Source: Chromera velia (lineage: Eukaryota > Sar > Chromeraceae). From it: DNA of 23,665 nucleotides. Below, piece after piece: positions 10,744 through 19,805 of the stretch. A model generated the notes under the pieces. That model saw nothing but the letters and a program-made list of their open reading frames with translations, was not told the origin of the DNA and made no database searches. Numbering within the stretch: the stretch's first letter is position 1; each line of letters opens with the position of its first letter. The position numbers and the translations under genes were made by a program. The DNA lies in NCBI GenBank assembly GCA_018398765.1, contig JAHBMJ010001683.1, positions 72,317 through 95,981 on the forward strand, read 5' to 3'.

Positions 10744-10794
10744 GATAAAACGGTCACAGTGCTCAACGGCACTACTAAATCACTTATCATTTAT
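10744..10794 (+). repeat. Diverged direct repeat, copy 2
   Basis: Partner of 9879-9929, in the same orientation and 865 bp away. A second short similarity follows both copies (CATTATTGTATG at about 9940, CATAATTGTATG at about 10842), with about 38 extra bases in copy 2. These could be old solo ends of an element or a local duplication. Confidence 0.6.
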
Positions 10795-10884
10795 ATTAAT
10801 TAAAGCTTGGAAATAAACTTAAAATTACAATAGATGTACTTTCATAATTGTATGTAAGCAGCGCAGTGCGCTATCTAGCGCGCA

Positions 10885-10892
10885 CTATTGTG
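10885..10892 (+). repeat. Target-site duplication CTATTGTG, left copy
   Basis: Identical to 13187-13194 and directly abutting the left terminal inverted repeat of the hAT-type element. Eight bases is the standard hAT duplication length. Confidence 0.85.
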
Positions 10893-10912
10893 TAAGGCTG
10901 AGAAAAGGTGCA
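10893..10912 (+). repeat. Left terminal inverted repeat of the hAT-type element
   Basis: Begins TAAGG, ends in the first GGTGCA motif, and matches 13186-13167 at 17 of 20 positions. Confidence 0.85.
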
Positions 10913-11711
10913 GAAGGTGCTGGTGCTGGTGTAAAAATAGGTTTGCACCTTAAATCAGGTGCAAAACAGGTGCAAAATAAGGTACACCGTTTACCCTATG
11001 AAAGCTATGTTTCTAGGGTTGATTTTTAGTGTTTCTAACGGCCAAAAGGCGCTTCATTCAAACCTTAAAAGCTTTTTATAATATAAATTTGCTACACTAG
11101 TTTTTATTATGCAAAACAACTTTAAATGTCGCTAGAAATATCAGTGAAAAGGCGATAAAAAGCAAAAATAAAAAATATTACAATTAAAGACTCTATGTCT
11201 CTGACTGTCTCATGACTTCGGTCTCTTTTTAGGTCTTTTTTCTCAACTTAAGCAACATTTTTCACCTCTCCAATGCTTTTTCTGTATGTTTATAGTGTTT
11301 GAATATGTTTGGCGCCGTTTGCGTGCTGCACCGTAGTCCAGTTCTGTCCCTACGGTCCATAAAACCTTCCAACTGCATGCATGCCCCTTTGGAGCAAACT
11401 CATAAAGAAAGCAACCATAAATGGTGCGTTTTCATAAAAAAGAAAAAGAAGAAAGAATAAAACAAAAGAAGGCTTTTTTTTATTTGCATTTTTTCTCTGA
11501 GCAAGGGCAAGTGAGGATGAGTGAGGGCCTGATCTCAAGGTTCAGAGCCTAGCCCCGCCATATACCCTAGCTCTCTTCTTCACTCACCCCCTAGCTCACC
11601 CCCCCACACAAAATGATAACGGAGGACAAAAAAGAGGAAGAAGAGAAAGAAGAAGAGGAGAAAGAAGAGGAGAGAGCAGGCTCCTTCTAGAAGCTCCTTG
11701 CAGACTTTGTC

Positions 11712-12077
11712 TCACTCGAAGTTTAACTTGAAAGTCGACCTCAGTATGTTATTTTTCTTCCCTAAAAACTCCTCTGGTTTGATGCAGGCTGGTTGGGGCG
11801 GAGGGGAGGCTTTGGCTTTGGCTTTTGATTTGGGTTTGGCTTTGAAGAATAAGAGAAATACGAACAGAGTCGGACAGGTGCGATTCCTAACCTCAGACCC
11901 TCTTCTTTTGACTGACCCGGCGTGATTCATGATGTCCATCCAGACTAGCTTGTCTTTCCATACCCTCCTAAGCCACCTGCAAGGATCTACATGGCTAGTA
12001 CAAGTAGTTTCTCCGTCTTCAGATCTAAAAGAAGGCTCTTCCTGCTCTTCAACAACTCTTCTTTTGTTTGCTGCCAT
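11712..12077 (-). CDS. Hypothetical 121-codon open frame inside the hAT-type element
   Basis: This is the longest open frame in the element. It encodes a charged N-terminal half with Trp-rich spacing (CRWLRRVWKDKLVW) and a Lys/Ala/Pro repeat (KPKSKAKAKA). I see no BED zinc finger, no RNase H-like catalytic motif and no hAT dimerisation motif. It may be a chance frame, a fragment of captured host sequence, or a remnant exon. Confidence 0.12.
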   Translation of the reverse strand: MAANKRRVVEEQEEPSFRSEDGETTCTSHVDPCRWLRRVWKDKLVWMDIMNHAGSVKRRGSEVRNRTCPTLFVFLLFFKAKPKSKAKAKASPPPQPACIKPEEFLGKKNNILRSTFKLNFE

Positions 12078-12922
12078 TTATTTGAAGCCGTTTATCTAGA
12101 CAGGGCCCCGGTTTGTGAAATTAAAAAATGATTAACTGCAGTGACCGGTATACAGGACCGGTATGACTGACGACTCGCGAACGAAGGGGTGAACGCCCCT
12201 AGGAAAGCTGCAATTCCCTCTACAGATGGACTTCAAACCCTTTGGAAGTACCAAACGCAACGAGAAGCCGTGGTATGACAGAAAGTCAAATATAGATCTG
12301 TATGTGAGCATGCAAACTTGACAAGCCATCAGCAGACGGAAGTGACGAATGGTTCCACTCTCTAAGGTAAAGCAACAAATCGAATGATCAAACCGATTGC
12401 ACTCTTACTGACTAAGATAGATCGAGCCCGCAAATCGTAAAGAGCACCCGGCACCAGGTTTCAAAAGTCTTTACCTACAACCAAGAGGGAGAGTGTCAAC
12501 ATACCTTCGCGTATGCGTGTTCCCATGTGTGTGCCGTTTCTGCTTCTCTTTATCATATGAAAAAGAATCTACGTACAGCACTGCGTTGGTATTCATCCTC
12601 GGATTGCTAATAAATTAAGGTTGAGGAAGCTGTTTCCTCCCGGCAAACCGTTTGGCATTGTGCCATTGCTATGCAAACGGACTCAGTCTGCTTACTCGGC
12701 TTCTTGACTCAAACCTGTTGTTCTGGTCCTTTTACCCTTGTCCGCTCCGCGTTGCTATATGTTGCTATACATATATATGCAGTCGTTTCTATTATATAAA
12801 GCAGCCCATAAAACAGTTCTCATGCTGCAAAGAGAAGAGGTACTCATGCTCCAATGGACTTGATTTCATGCAGCGCATACGTACGTTGTCGAACGTGCGT
12901 TCAGTAACCTCTGTATGCATAT

Positions 12923-12954
12923 AGCCGATTTTAAATTTTTCTCAAAAATCGGCT
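12923..12954. repeat. Perfect 10-bp inverted repeat next to a GC-rich island
   Basis: AGCCGATTTT (12923-12932) pairs perfectly with AAAATCGGCT (12945-12954) across 12 bases. It is followed at once by a block of about 75 bp that is very GC-rich (12967-13043), inside the otherwise AT-rich hAT-type element. Confidence 0.7.
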
Positions 12955-13166
12955 GATTAGATTTGTTCCGCGCACCGCGGCCCGGCAACACGCGCGTTTG
13001 GGGCCGCGGGGAACCGCAGGGGCGGGGCCGCGCCGCGTTGCATGGCCATAACGCTAACACTTTTTACCCAATTCCATTCAATCAGGTGCAAAACAGGTGC
13101 ATCAGGCGCATCTGGTGCAAAACAGGTGCATCTGGTGTAACTTCTTGGTTTGCACCTTTTCTGAGG

Positions 13167-13186
13167 TGCACCTTTTCCAAGCCCTA
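13167..13186 (-). repeat. Right terminal inverted repeat of the hAT-type element
   Basis: Read on the minus strand it starts TAGGG and ends GGTGCA, mirroring the left end. Confidence 0.85.
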
Positions 13187-13194
13187 CTATTGTG
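13187..13194 (+). repeat. Target-site duplication CTATTGTG, right copy
   Basis: Directly abuts the right end of the element and is identical to 10885-10892. Confidence 0.85.
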
Positions 13195-13729
13195 TAAAAG
13201 AATCCATATAAAGTAATGTAACAACTATACACACAACTCCTAGCTCACTCAGGCTAGCCTAGCTTAACTTGAATTAAGTTTCAAACACTCAGTTTCTAGT
13301 GAAAAATGTCATTAAGGGTTTATGCATTGAATATAACACCACCTTATTTGGAAGTTATTCCTAGCTTTATTCCAAATTTGCTTTTGCATTGTTCCAATTT
13401 ATTAAAAAAATGTGAATTCACTGCAATTCACTATAGGCAATTCAGCTGTAAGTCAAACCTTTTTACGATGATTCGTCGATGAATTAGACTGAAGTTTACT
13501 TAATTTCTGACGGAGTTGCCAGGAATTAAGTGGCGCAGTAACAATTAGAGTGACGGCTTTACGCTTGCTCGAGTCCCAAGTACATATCCCCCCGCGATTT
13601 TTTGACCCCCTCTTGTACCCCACTTTCACATAGATTTGCACAAGGCCTGGATGGCAGAAGCCGAACCCTCGGACGAACCGCTTTTGGCAGCTAGTCCCCC
13701 CCGCCCTTTCTCCACCCCTCCGCTTCTTG
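13195..13729. other. Intergenic DNA downstream of the BAG6-like gene
   Basis: AT-rich to 13450, then mixed composition. No gene is seen. It probably contains the 3' UTR and poly(A) site of the minus-strand BAG6-like gene. Confidence 0.5.
13366..13403 (-). terminator. Candidate poly(A) signals of the BAG6-like gene
   Basis: Two AATAAA hexamers on the minus strand (plus-strand TTTATT at 13366-13371 and 13398-13403) lie about 330-360 bases past the stop at 13730. The region is AT-rich, so chance occurrence is possible. Confidence 0.3.
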
Positions 13730-14289
13730 TCAATCGGCACGGAGCATGTCCAGCACGGCGCGAATACCTGTCAACGAACGATAAAGGGCATGCAAGAAGG
13801 GATCCATGAGAACAACGACAGGCGATGAAGAACACGTAAGACGACATGTCTGAAGAAGGACGAAGACTCGGAATAGCTCCTCAACATGAGAGCTTGCAGA
13901 TGGCCAAACATTTACAAACGGTGGCGCGCTGCGCACAGGATGAAAAGATCGCAGCAACACGTGCGTACAGGCACGCAAGCAGGCAGAATTCTTTCCGTTA
14001 GAAAGTGCGCAAGACTTACAGACAGAGTGGAAGGTCTCCCTGGAGACACACGAAAATGGAGTGCGTGACGGGCGGGCGAAGCATGTAGAACACTTTCTGT
14101 CTGTGTCTCTGTCCGACCTGGGAATCGGTCGGGCTCTGCTGCGAGGTCTGGGTTGTTTCTGCAGGCCTCTGCGAGTTCCTTCAACGTCCACGCGACGTAA
14201 TCTGCCCTCAACTCGGGCAGGTCGGCTGAGGGGTCGGTGCCTTGAAGGATTCCTGTCGCAGATGCAGTTCGGAAACATCTGCACGCTCG

Positions 14290-14361
<72 letters not shown>

Positions 14362-17300
14362 TATGAGGAAGCAGTATGACGGACGACAGGATTTTGGATT
14401 CTCCCACACACAGACTCATTCTCTTTCATCATGAGGGTGGGGAAGCCTGCATGAGGGGCTTGTAACAGAAGTTGAAACAAAAGAATGCATGCAGAAGCTT
14501 GACCGACAAGGGTTTCCTCCACTAGAAACAGGACGATGTGTCCATCATGACTCCTTGCTCTCTCTCTCGCCTGGTTCTCTGCAGCGTGCCTATCTCGCTA
14601 TTTCTTCTCTTCTCTTCTCCGCGCTAGCTGTCTTGCCTGACTGACCTCAGTGGCAGGAGCTGTTCGGGTGCAGGGACCGTGACGGGGTTGGAGCCTCCTC
14701 TGGGGTCGCCTGCGTGAGTGCAGATCGAGAGGTCGATGCGCACATTCATGTTTCGAGAGGGGAAAAGGGATCAAAATGGGCAGGTGCAGAATAAAGAGCA
14801 AAGTGCAAGCATAAAATTATGAGTGACAGAGTGATAGTGAACACCTCGCCCTCCTTCCCGATTCTTCTCAGTTGATGGACATACCTGAGGCGTACGCACT
14901 GCTCTGGTTCCCCTGTCGTGCCCTGTGCATCACCGCAGCCCCGAAGGCCCTCTGGTCGGAAGTCCAACGCTCATACCTTCTCTGCACTTCTTCAGACATC
15001 GATAAGACCTGCAGGCATAAAGAAAGAAGGAAAAAGGGGAAATCAACTCGCCTCATTTCAGTCTCCGTCTGCTCGGTATCTGGTACCGTCTGGTTATTCC
15101 CCTTCGACTTCTTGGCTTTCCGGTGTAGTTTTTTTTCTTCTTGTTTTTCCGCTTCTTTTCTTGCTTGAAGAGAGAAGAGAGAACAAAACAGGGAACAAAG
15201 AAGGAACTGAAATGAGTACTCGTTGTCAAAGCATTACAACGGAAGACACACATAAATGGAGCGGGACGAAAGACACACATACACACACACACAGAGAGAC
15301 AGAGAGAGAGAAACGAAACCCACCGGATTTTCCCCTCCATCTGCCCCTGCCGATGCCATCCCCCCGTCTGCCCCCGTTCCTGTTCCCTGCGGTGGCGTCG
15401 CCAGATTTGTCATCAAAGAGCTCAACAGCCCCCCCAACCCCCCCACAGGAAGTCCCCCAGCAGGCCCACCCACCCCCACACCACTGCCACTCATACCACC
15501 ACCAGACATCCCCCCAAATGTCTGTGGTTCTTCAGACTCTCCTCCTGCCTCCCCTCCAGCATCCTCCCACACCTCTTCTTCCTCTTCATCCAACGCCTCC
15601 GTTTCCGATGCCGGGGGTGCACTTCGCCTCTCCGGGCTTCTGCCTCGGGTCTCCCCCACTCCCGGAGCTGCGGCTGCGGCTGCAGCACCATCCACCGCGT
15701 TTGCTGTGGCCCTGAGAAGTCTGGCGACTGCAGTGCGGCTTTGCGGCGGGAGCTCTCTGACTGCACGAACAGCCTGCAGACGAGAGAGATGCAGCATCAG
15801 ACGCCACCGATTTGACGAGTCTTCATTGTCATGCATGCAGAACAGCTCTCCGATTTCACGAGAAATCTTGACAGATCGATGTTCCAATCTTGGTAGAAGG
15901 GAGGGGCCCTCTCAAAGCAGCAACACAGATTTAACTTGCAGGAGCTGCAAGAGAGCACTTCAGTCAAAAAAGTCAGACAGACTCTCGGGTAATCATGCGA
16001 CAGACGGGGTCCTCTGAGGGTGGGAGGGGGAAAGTAAGAAAGCGTGCAAGTGAGAAAGCAAAAGTCAGAAAGTTTTATTTTCCTCTGGATAACAAAGTGT
16101 GCATTGGGGTACGTGACGCATGAACGAGAAGGTGCAGCAGCAACAAAACCCCACAGCATCAAAAAGAAAGGAGAGCACTCGGCCGATTCATCCGATCATT
16201 CAGGGAAGTAACTGTTGCATGCTCAACTGCGCTGAAGAAAAAACACCCTACGACGCCCCACTTGTTGCAGTTCCTCTGTGCCCCAGCTTCCACCCGGACC
16301 TCCTCCGCCTCCCGCTCCTCCCGTGATTTCCGTCCCCCCTCCTCGTGCTGCACCTGCACCTGCTGCAATGAAGACCAACAACCCGGCGGAAAAAAGAGAG
16401 GGACCAAAAGCGGCTCGATATCTTGGGGTCTCTTTAAACCTGTTCAAGGATGAGGCTGAAAAGGCCACTCTGTAACGAACTCGGTGTCGGAAAAACTGAT
16501 GCAACCTGAGCGGAACACTGCCTTCATGGCCCACTCAAGATCCCCTCCGTCTGTTCAAGATACTCGGAAGTCTGTTTAAAGAGAGGAGGATTCTTCGAGA
16601 GTTAGGGGAAAATCGTACACAGGTAATTGAAAGTATCATGAACGAATGATCCCTGTCCCGAAATGAGCAGTTGGATCCACATGAGGTCAGAGAGCACTCT
16701 GACAGTCAAAAGACGCACGCACAGAAATGCTGGGAAGGAAACCGATTCAGACAACGACAAGTCACACACAGAATCACTGCAACGAGAAAATTATGAGGTC
16801 GATGCAGTGAGGCACAAACATAAGACAAAAGACCCACACACACACCTGGTTCTGTTGGTGCGGCTGTTGCAGAGGCCCCTGCATGACTTCCTTGTTGAGG
16901 CGGTCGGAGGATCTCCTGTAAGAAGTCTGCAGCCAGACAGCCAGCCAGGAAGGTTCAATCAAAAAGCGGGTCGGAGCATCTCCAGGCAGACGAGAACAAA
17001 AAGACGGGAAAGGATCCGGCAGCAGCGTGCGGGTGCTCACTCACTCCATTCACAGAGTGCCAGACAGAGAAGCAGGGGGCAATCAAGAAGACAGGTGTTC
17101 TCAAGGAGTCGATCGATGAGTCCTGCAAGCGATCACACACAGTAGGTTAACTTACTGGCAGGAAAGAGAGGAGGGCGGGTGGCCCCAGAAGGAGCATTTC
17201 CGGATGTTCCCAATCCAGGAGGCTGCTGTGGCTGTGGAGGTCCCCTTAGGAGGTCCTGGACGAGGCCTGAGGGTCAGGCAGGAAGTCGGGAGGGAGGGAG

Positions 17301-17450
17301 AGAGGGAGGGAACGAGTTTTTGAAGAGAAGAGGAGGCAGGCAAGGATGACAAACTCCATCACTTGCCAAAGTGGCTACACACATCCACGCACACACTCCC
17401 GCACGCTCGCTCGCACGCACACCCACACCCAGACCCAGACCCACACACAC

Positions 17451-17500
<50 letters not shown>

Positions 17501-17718
17501 TCTTTCTTTGGCTTTGAGGAAGGACGCACTCTGGCTTGATTCTTGAAAGAAATAAAACCGACCGCCAGAGGAAATAAACCAATGGAACGAGATGAAACAT
17601 TAAACGGCCAGCAGGGCAGAAAAGCCACATTTACTAACGCATCCGATGGGGTGAAAAAACAATCGCCACTGCCCCGCCACCCCTCCTCTCTCTCTCTCTC
17701 TCTCACGCACACACATAC

Positions 17719-17759
<41 letters not shown>

Positions 17760-19035
17760 CAGAAGGACAGACCTGCGAAAGGATTTCCGGCCAAAGGGTC
17801 GGGTGGTCTCGTGGGGGAGGTTGGGTTGGGTCTCGGTGAAGCAGAGGGGGGGGCAAAGGGTGGTTGCACGGGGTGACTTTCCCCTGGTGGGGCAGGTGGG
17901 GCAGTTCCTGTACTCGGGCTTTGTTGTGTTGTCGGCTGTCCCGCCTGTGCCGGTTGGGTTGATTCCGTGGTGGGTGGAGACGTCGGCTGCTGTTGTGGAG
18001 ACTGCTGGGACGCATTTGGTTGGGGTTGTGGGGGCGCAGGGGGGCGAGTCGGTCCCTGAGCGTTGGCCTGGGGGGGTGGAGGAAAATTTGTGTTAAGTCC
18101 TTGGAGCAGGTTCTGAATAAGGCTTCCCATGTTACCCGGGCCGCCAGGAGGGAAAGGACCAGCGAGCATCGGGCCAGAGCCCCCTGTTTGATAATGGAAC
18201 ATGATGCCTCCTGGGAACTGATGTACCCCGTGCTGGGTCTGTTGGGGCGGCTGCGGTTGCTGCGGTTGTGGGGGGGGCCCTGCACCTGAAGTATTGGGTG
18301 CTGTGCCGGGGCCCCGCTCCATTTCCTCCGGAATTTCTGCCAGACTAATGGTCATGCCGCTCTCTGTGATGTAGTGCCCGAGTGTCTGGGCATCATCCAA
18401 AGGACGTCCTGCTCGAACACGAATGTCCAGACAGAGAAAAATCTTGTGCACTGTCAAGCTTGCAAGGCGATAAGGTCACGAATGAAGTGTGCAGACCAGA
18501 AGAGCGGCAACGAGAGGTTTTTTTAGCATCAGCCGACCGCGAGTCTTGTCAACAAGGTTTCTGTATCCCAAATATAAAGTGTGCAGCCCCACGGCTGGCT
18601 TTTGCGGAGACATGGCAACGGACAGAAGGACATACTCACTCACGACAGACAGCACGCACTCCTCTGACCAGTCAGGATCGATGGATGTCTCCTCCGCCCT
18701 TCAATAGACACGTGTGGTAGCAGAGAAAATGAAAGAGAAGTCGCGTGAAAAATCGAAGAAAAGATGTGACAGGGTGGTCGAGTGAGGACAAAGCTCACGA
18801 CACCAGTGCGGAGAGCTAGATGCGGGAAAAATGAAAACCGGATCTTCATGGCACCGAAAGAAAAAGACAAACAACTGGACCGACCCCGAAAGATCAGACG
18901 CTGTCGTGCAGGAGGGATACCCACAACGTCTTCTGCGACACTCTTGAAGTCTCCCACCAGCATGTCTTTCACTACCGTGAAGGAGCTGGTGGAACCATCG
19001 AGGAGCCTCACGTTCAGTTCGATTTCTTCTTCCAT
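13730..19035 (-). CDS. BAG6/Scythe-like protein: N-terminal ubiquitin-like domain plus Pro/Gln-rich body
   Basis: My model has 11 exons in phase: 19035-18885, 18408-17773, 17266-17156, 16926-16846, 16362-16262, 15773-15324, 15008-14885, 14709-14646, 14278-14118, 14039-14020 and 13849-13730, giving 672 residues. Residues 1-78 form a ubiquitin-like fold: ELNVRLLDGS at the start, then RQRLIFRGR joined across intron 1 to PLDDAQTLGHYI and a GMTISLAEI strand. Next come Pro/Gln-rich sequence (80-330), a Gly-rich stretch, an Ala- and Glu-rich segment ending in a Gly/Met-rich part (361-510), and a C-terminus with two helical blocks. The layout matches BAG6/BAT3, a cytosolic and nuclear chaperone that hands exposed hydrophobic segments to insertion or ubiquitin-dependent degradation. 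Another Ubl shuttle protein is possible; a true BAG domain is not obvious. Exons 1-4 and 6-8 are well supported. The start of exon 9, the 20-nt exon 10 and the donor of exon 5 are less certain. Confidence 0.72.
14292..14359. repeat. Compound microsatellite (CA)n(GA)n in an intron of the BAG6-like gene
   Basis: CA at 14292-14323 is followed by GA at 14325-14359. In gene sense this is (CT)n(GT)n, ending a few bases before the proposed exon 9 acceptor, so it may act as the polypyrimidine tract. Confidence 0.95.
15273..15311. repeat. Compound microsatellite (CA)n(GA)n in an intron of the BAG6-like gene
   Basis: It lies directly after the exon 6 donor (GTGGGT at 15323). In gene sense it is again (CT)n then (GT)n. 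Confidence 0.9.
17405..17495. repeat. CA/CCAGA-rich tract and (GA)n in intron 2 of the BAG6-like gene
   Basis: Plus strand: CGCACACCCACACCC-type repeats, a short (CA) run, then (GA)n at 17451-17495. In gene sense this is (CT)n followed by GT-rich sequence. Confidence 0.9.
17686..17759. repeat. (CT)n-(CA)n-(GA)n tract in intron 2, able to fold back
   Basis: Plus strand: (CT)n at 17686-17704, CA/TACA spacer at 17705-17720, then (GA)n at 17721-17755. The CT and GA arms are complementary, so a hairpin of about 18 bp is possible. It starts about 15 bases inside the intron from the exon 2 donor. Confidence 0.9.
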
Positions 19036-19805
19036 TCTTTTCACGAACCCGTCTGAGGATTTAATATGACGGGAAAACCACAAACTGATTCTGACCACCA
19101 AAAAGGCAACGAAGTGGATCCCAGCGATCCACTCAATGGCAAGTCGACACTTTGGCACACAGAGGAGCTTTCGGAAAGATGTACGAGTTAGGGAAAGGGT
19201 TGCTCACACACACCTCTCGGGATTAGTTTGTTCGGGGCAAACTGCAGCTGGGCCACTGAACACGATGAGAAATCCTTTCCAAGGCAAACAAAAACGGTCT
19301 TGGGCGGAACGCACGTTCTTGAGGCTTACTTAATTTTCGTCCGATGAGCAATCCGCTCAACTTCTTCAACTACAAACAGTCAGTCGAGTCCGTCATATAT
19401 AGTCCGTCTCCTTGAGTCAAGATCTGCCTGCATAATGCTGCGTAGCCGTCTCCTAGCTTCGAAGCAGCCGACCCGAAAAGCCGAAATCCGCGCACTTTGC
19501 ATCGTTTTTTAAATTTTTGAGCTAGGCGTCTCTGAAAATCTTTTCGTCTTCGATCAACAGACTGCAACTACGTCCAATCTTTTGTGAACCCGACCTCCTC
19601 CCTTCTGCATCTCTTATCGATTTTCCGTGTTGCTGTGCCGCTTATGCGAGAGTCAAAGGCGTGTGATTAATCTGCTTGGCTAGAGAGTCAAGCTAGCAAG
19701 GTTTCATTTTAGAAAAAACAGCGCTGCCGGCTGGTTTCCTTCCTCTTCACCCTTCTTCCACCCCACCTTTCGCTTTCTCCAAGTGGCATACAGGCAGAAG
19801 GCAAG
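19036..19805. promoter_or_regulatory. Head-to-head intergenic region, putative bidirectional promoter
   Basis: About 770 bp separate the start of the minus-strand BAG6-like gene (19035) from that of the plus-strand CCT7 gene (19806). There is no intervening gene. No TATA box or other core element is clear to me. Pyrimidine-rich sequence immediately precedes the CCT7 ATG (about 19735-19775). Co-regulation is an inference from position. Confidence 0.4.

Larger units (their letters stand above)
10893..13186. mobile_element. hAT-type DNA transposon, non-autonomous or decayed (2294 bp)
   Basis: The ends are inverted repeats. The left end is TAAGGCTGAGAAAAGGTGCA (10893-10912). The right end, read inward on the minus strand, is TAGGGCTTGGAAAAGGTGCA (13186-13167). 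They match at 17 of 20 bases and both fit the hAT terminal pattern YARNG. A perfect 8-bp duplication, CTATTGTG, flanks the element. Both subterminal regions are packed with GGTGCA and TGCACC motifs (about 10907-10985 and 13083-13172), including a 22-base identical stretch at 10953-10974 and 13080-13101. Such arrays are typical hAT transposase binding sites. The interior is AT-rich, has no open frame above 121 codons and no visible transposase or BED finger, so the copy probably depends on a transposase made elsewhere. Confidence 0.85.

Noticed and set aside
9879-10794. LTR retrotransposon flanked by the 51-bp direct repeats
   Set aside because: No TG...CA ends, primer site, polypurine tract or reverse-transcriptase motif between the copies, and the similarity is too short.
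12132-12329. Short minus-strand open frame and a small GGGG/CCCC inverted repeat near 12186, considered as tRNA or gene
   Set aside because: No cloverleaf, no A/B box pair that I can see, and no protein features. It is interior transposon sequence.
15491-15807. Alternative minus-strand frames across exon 6 of the BAG6-like gene
   Set aside because: They are shadow frames. Only the frame with the acidic and Gly/Met-rich content joins its neighbours in phase.
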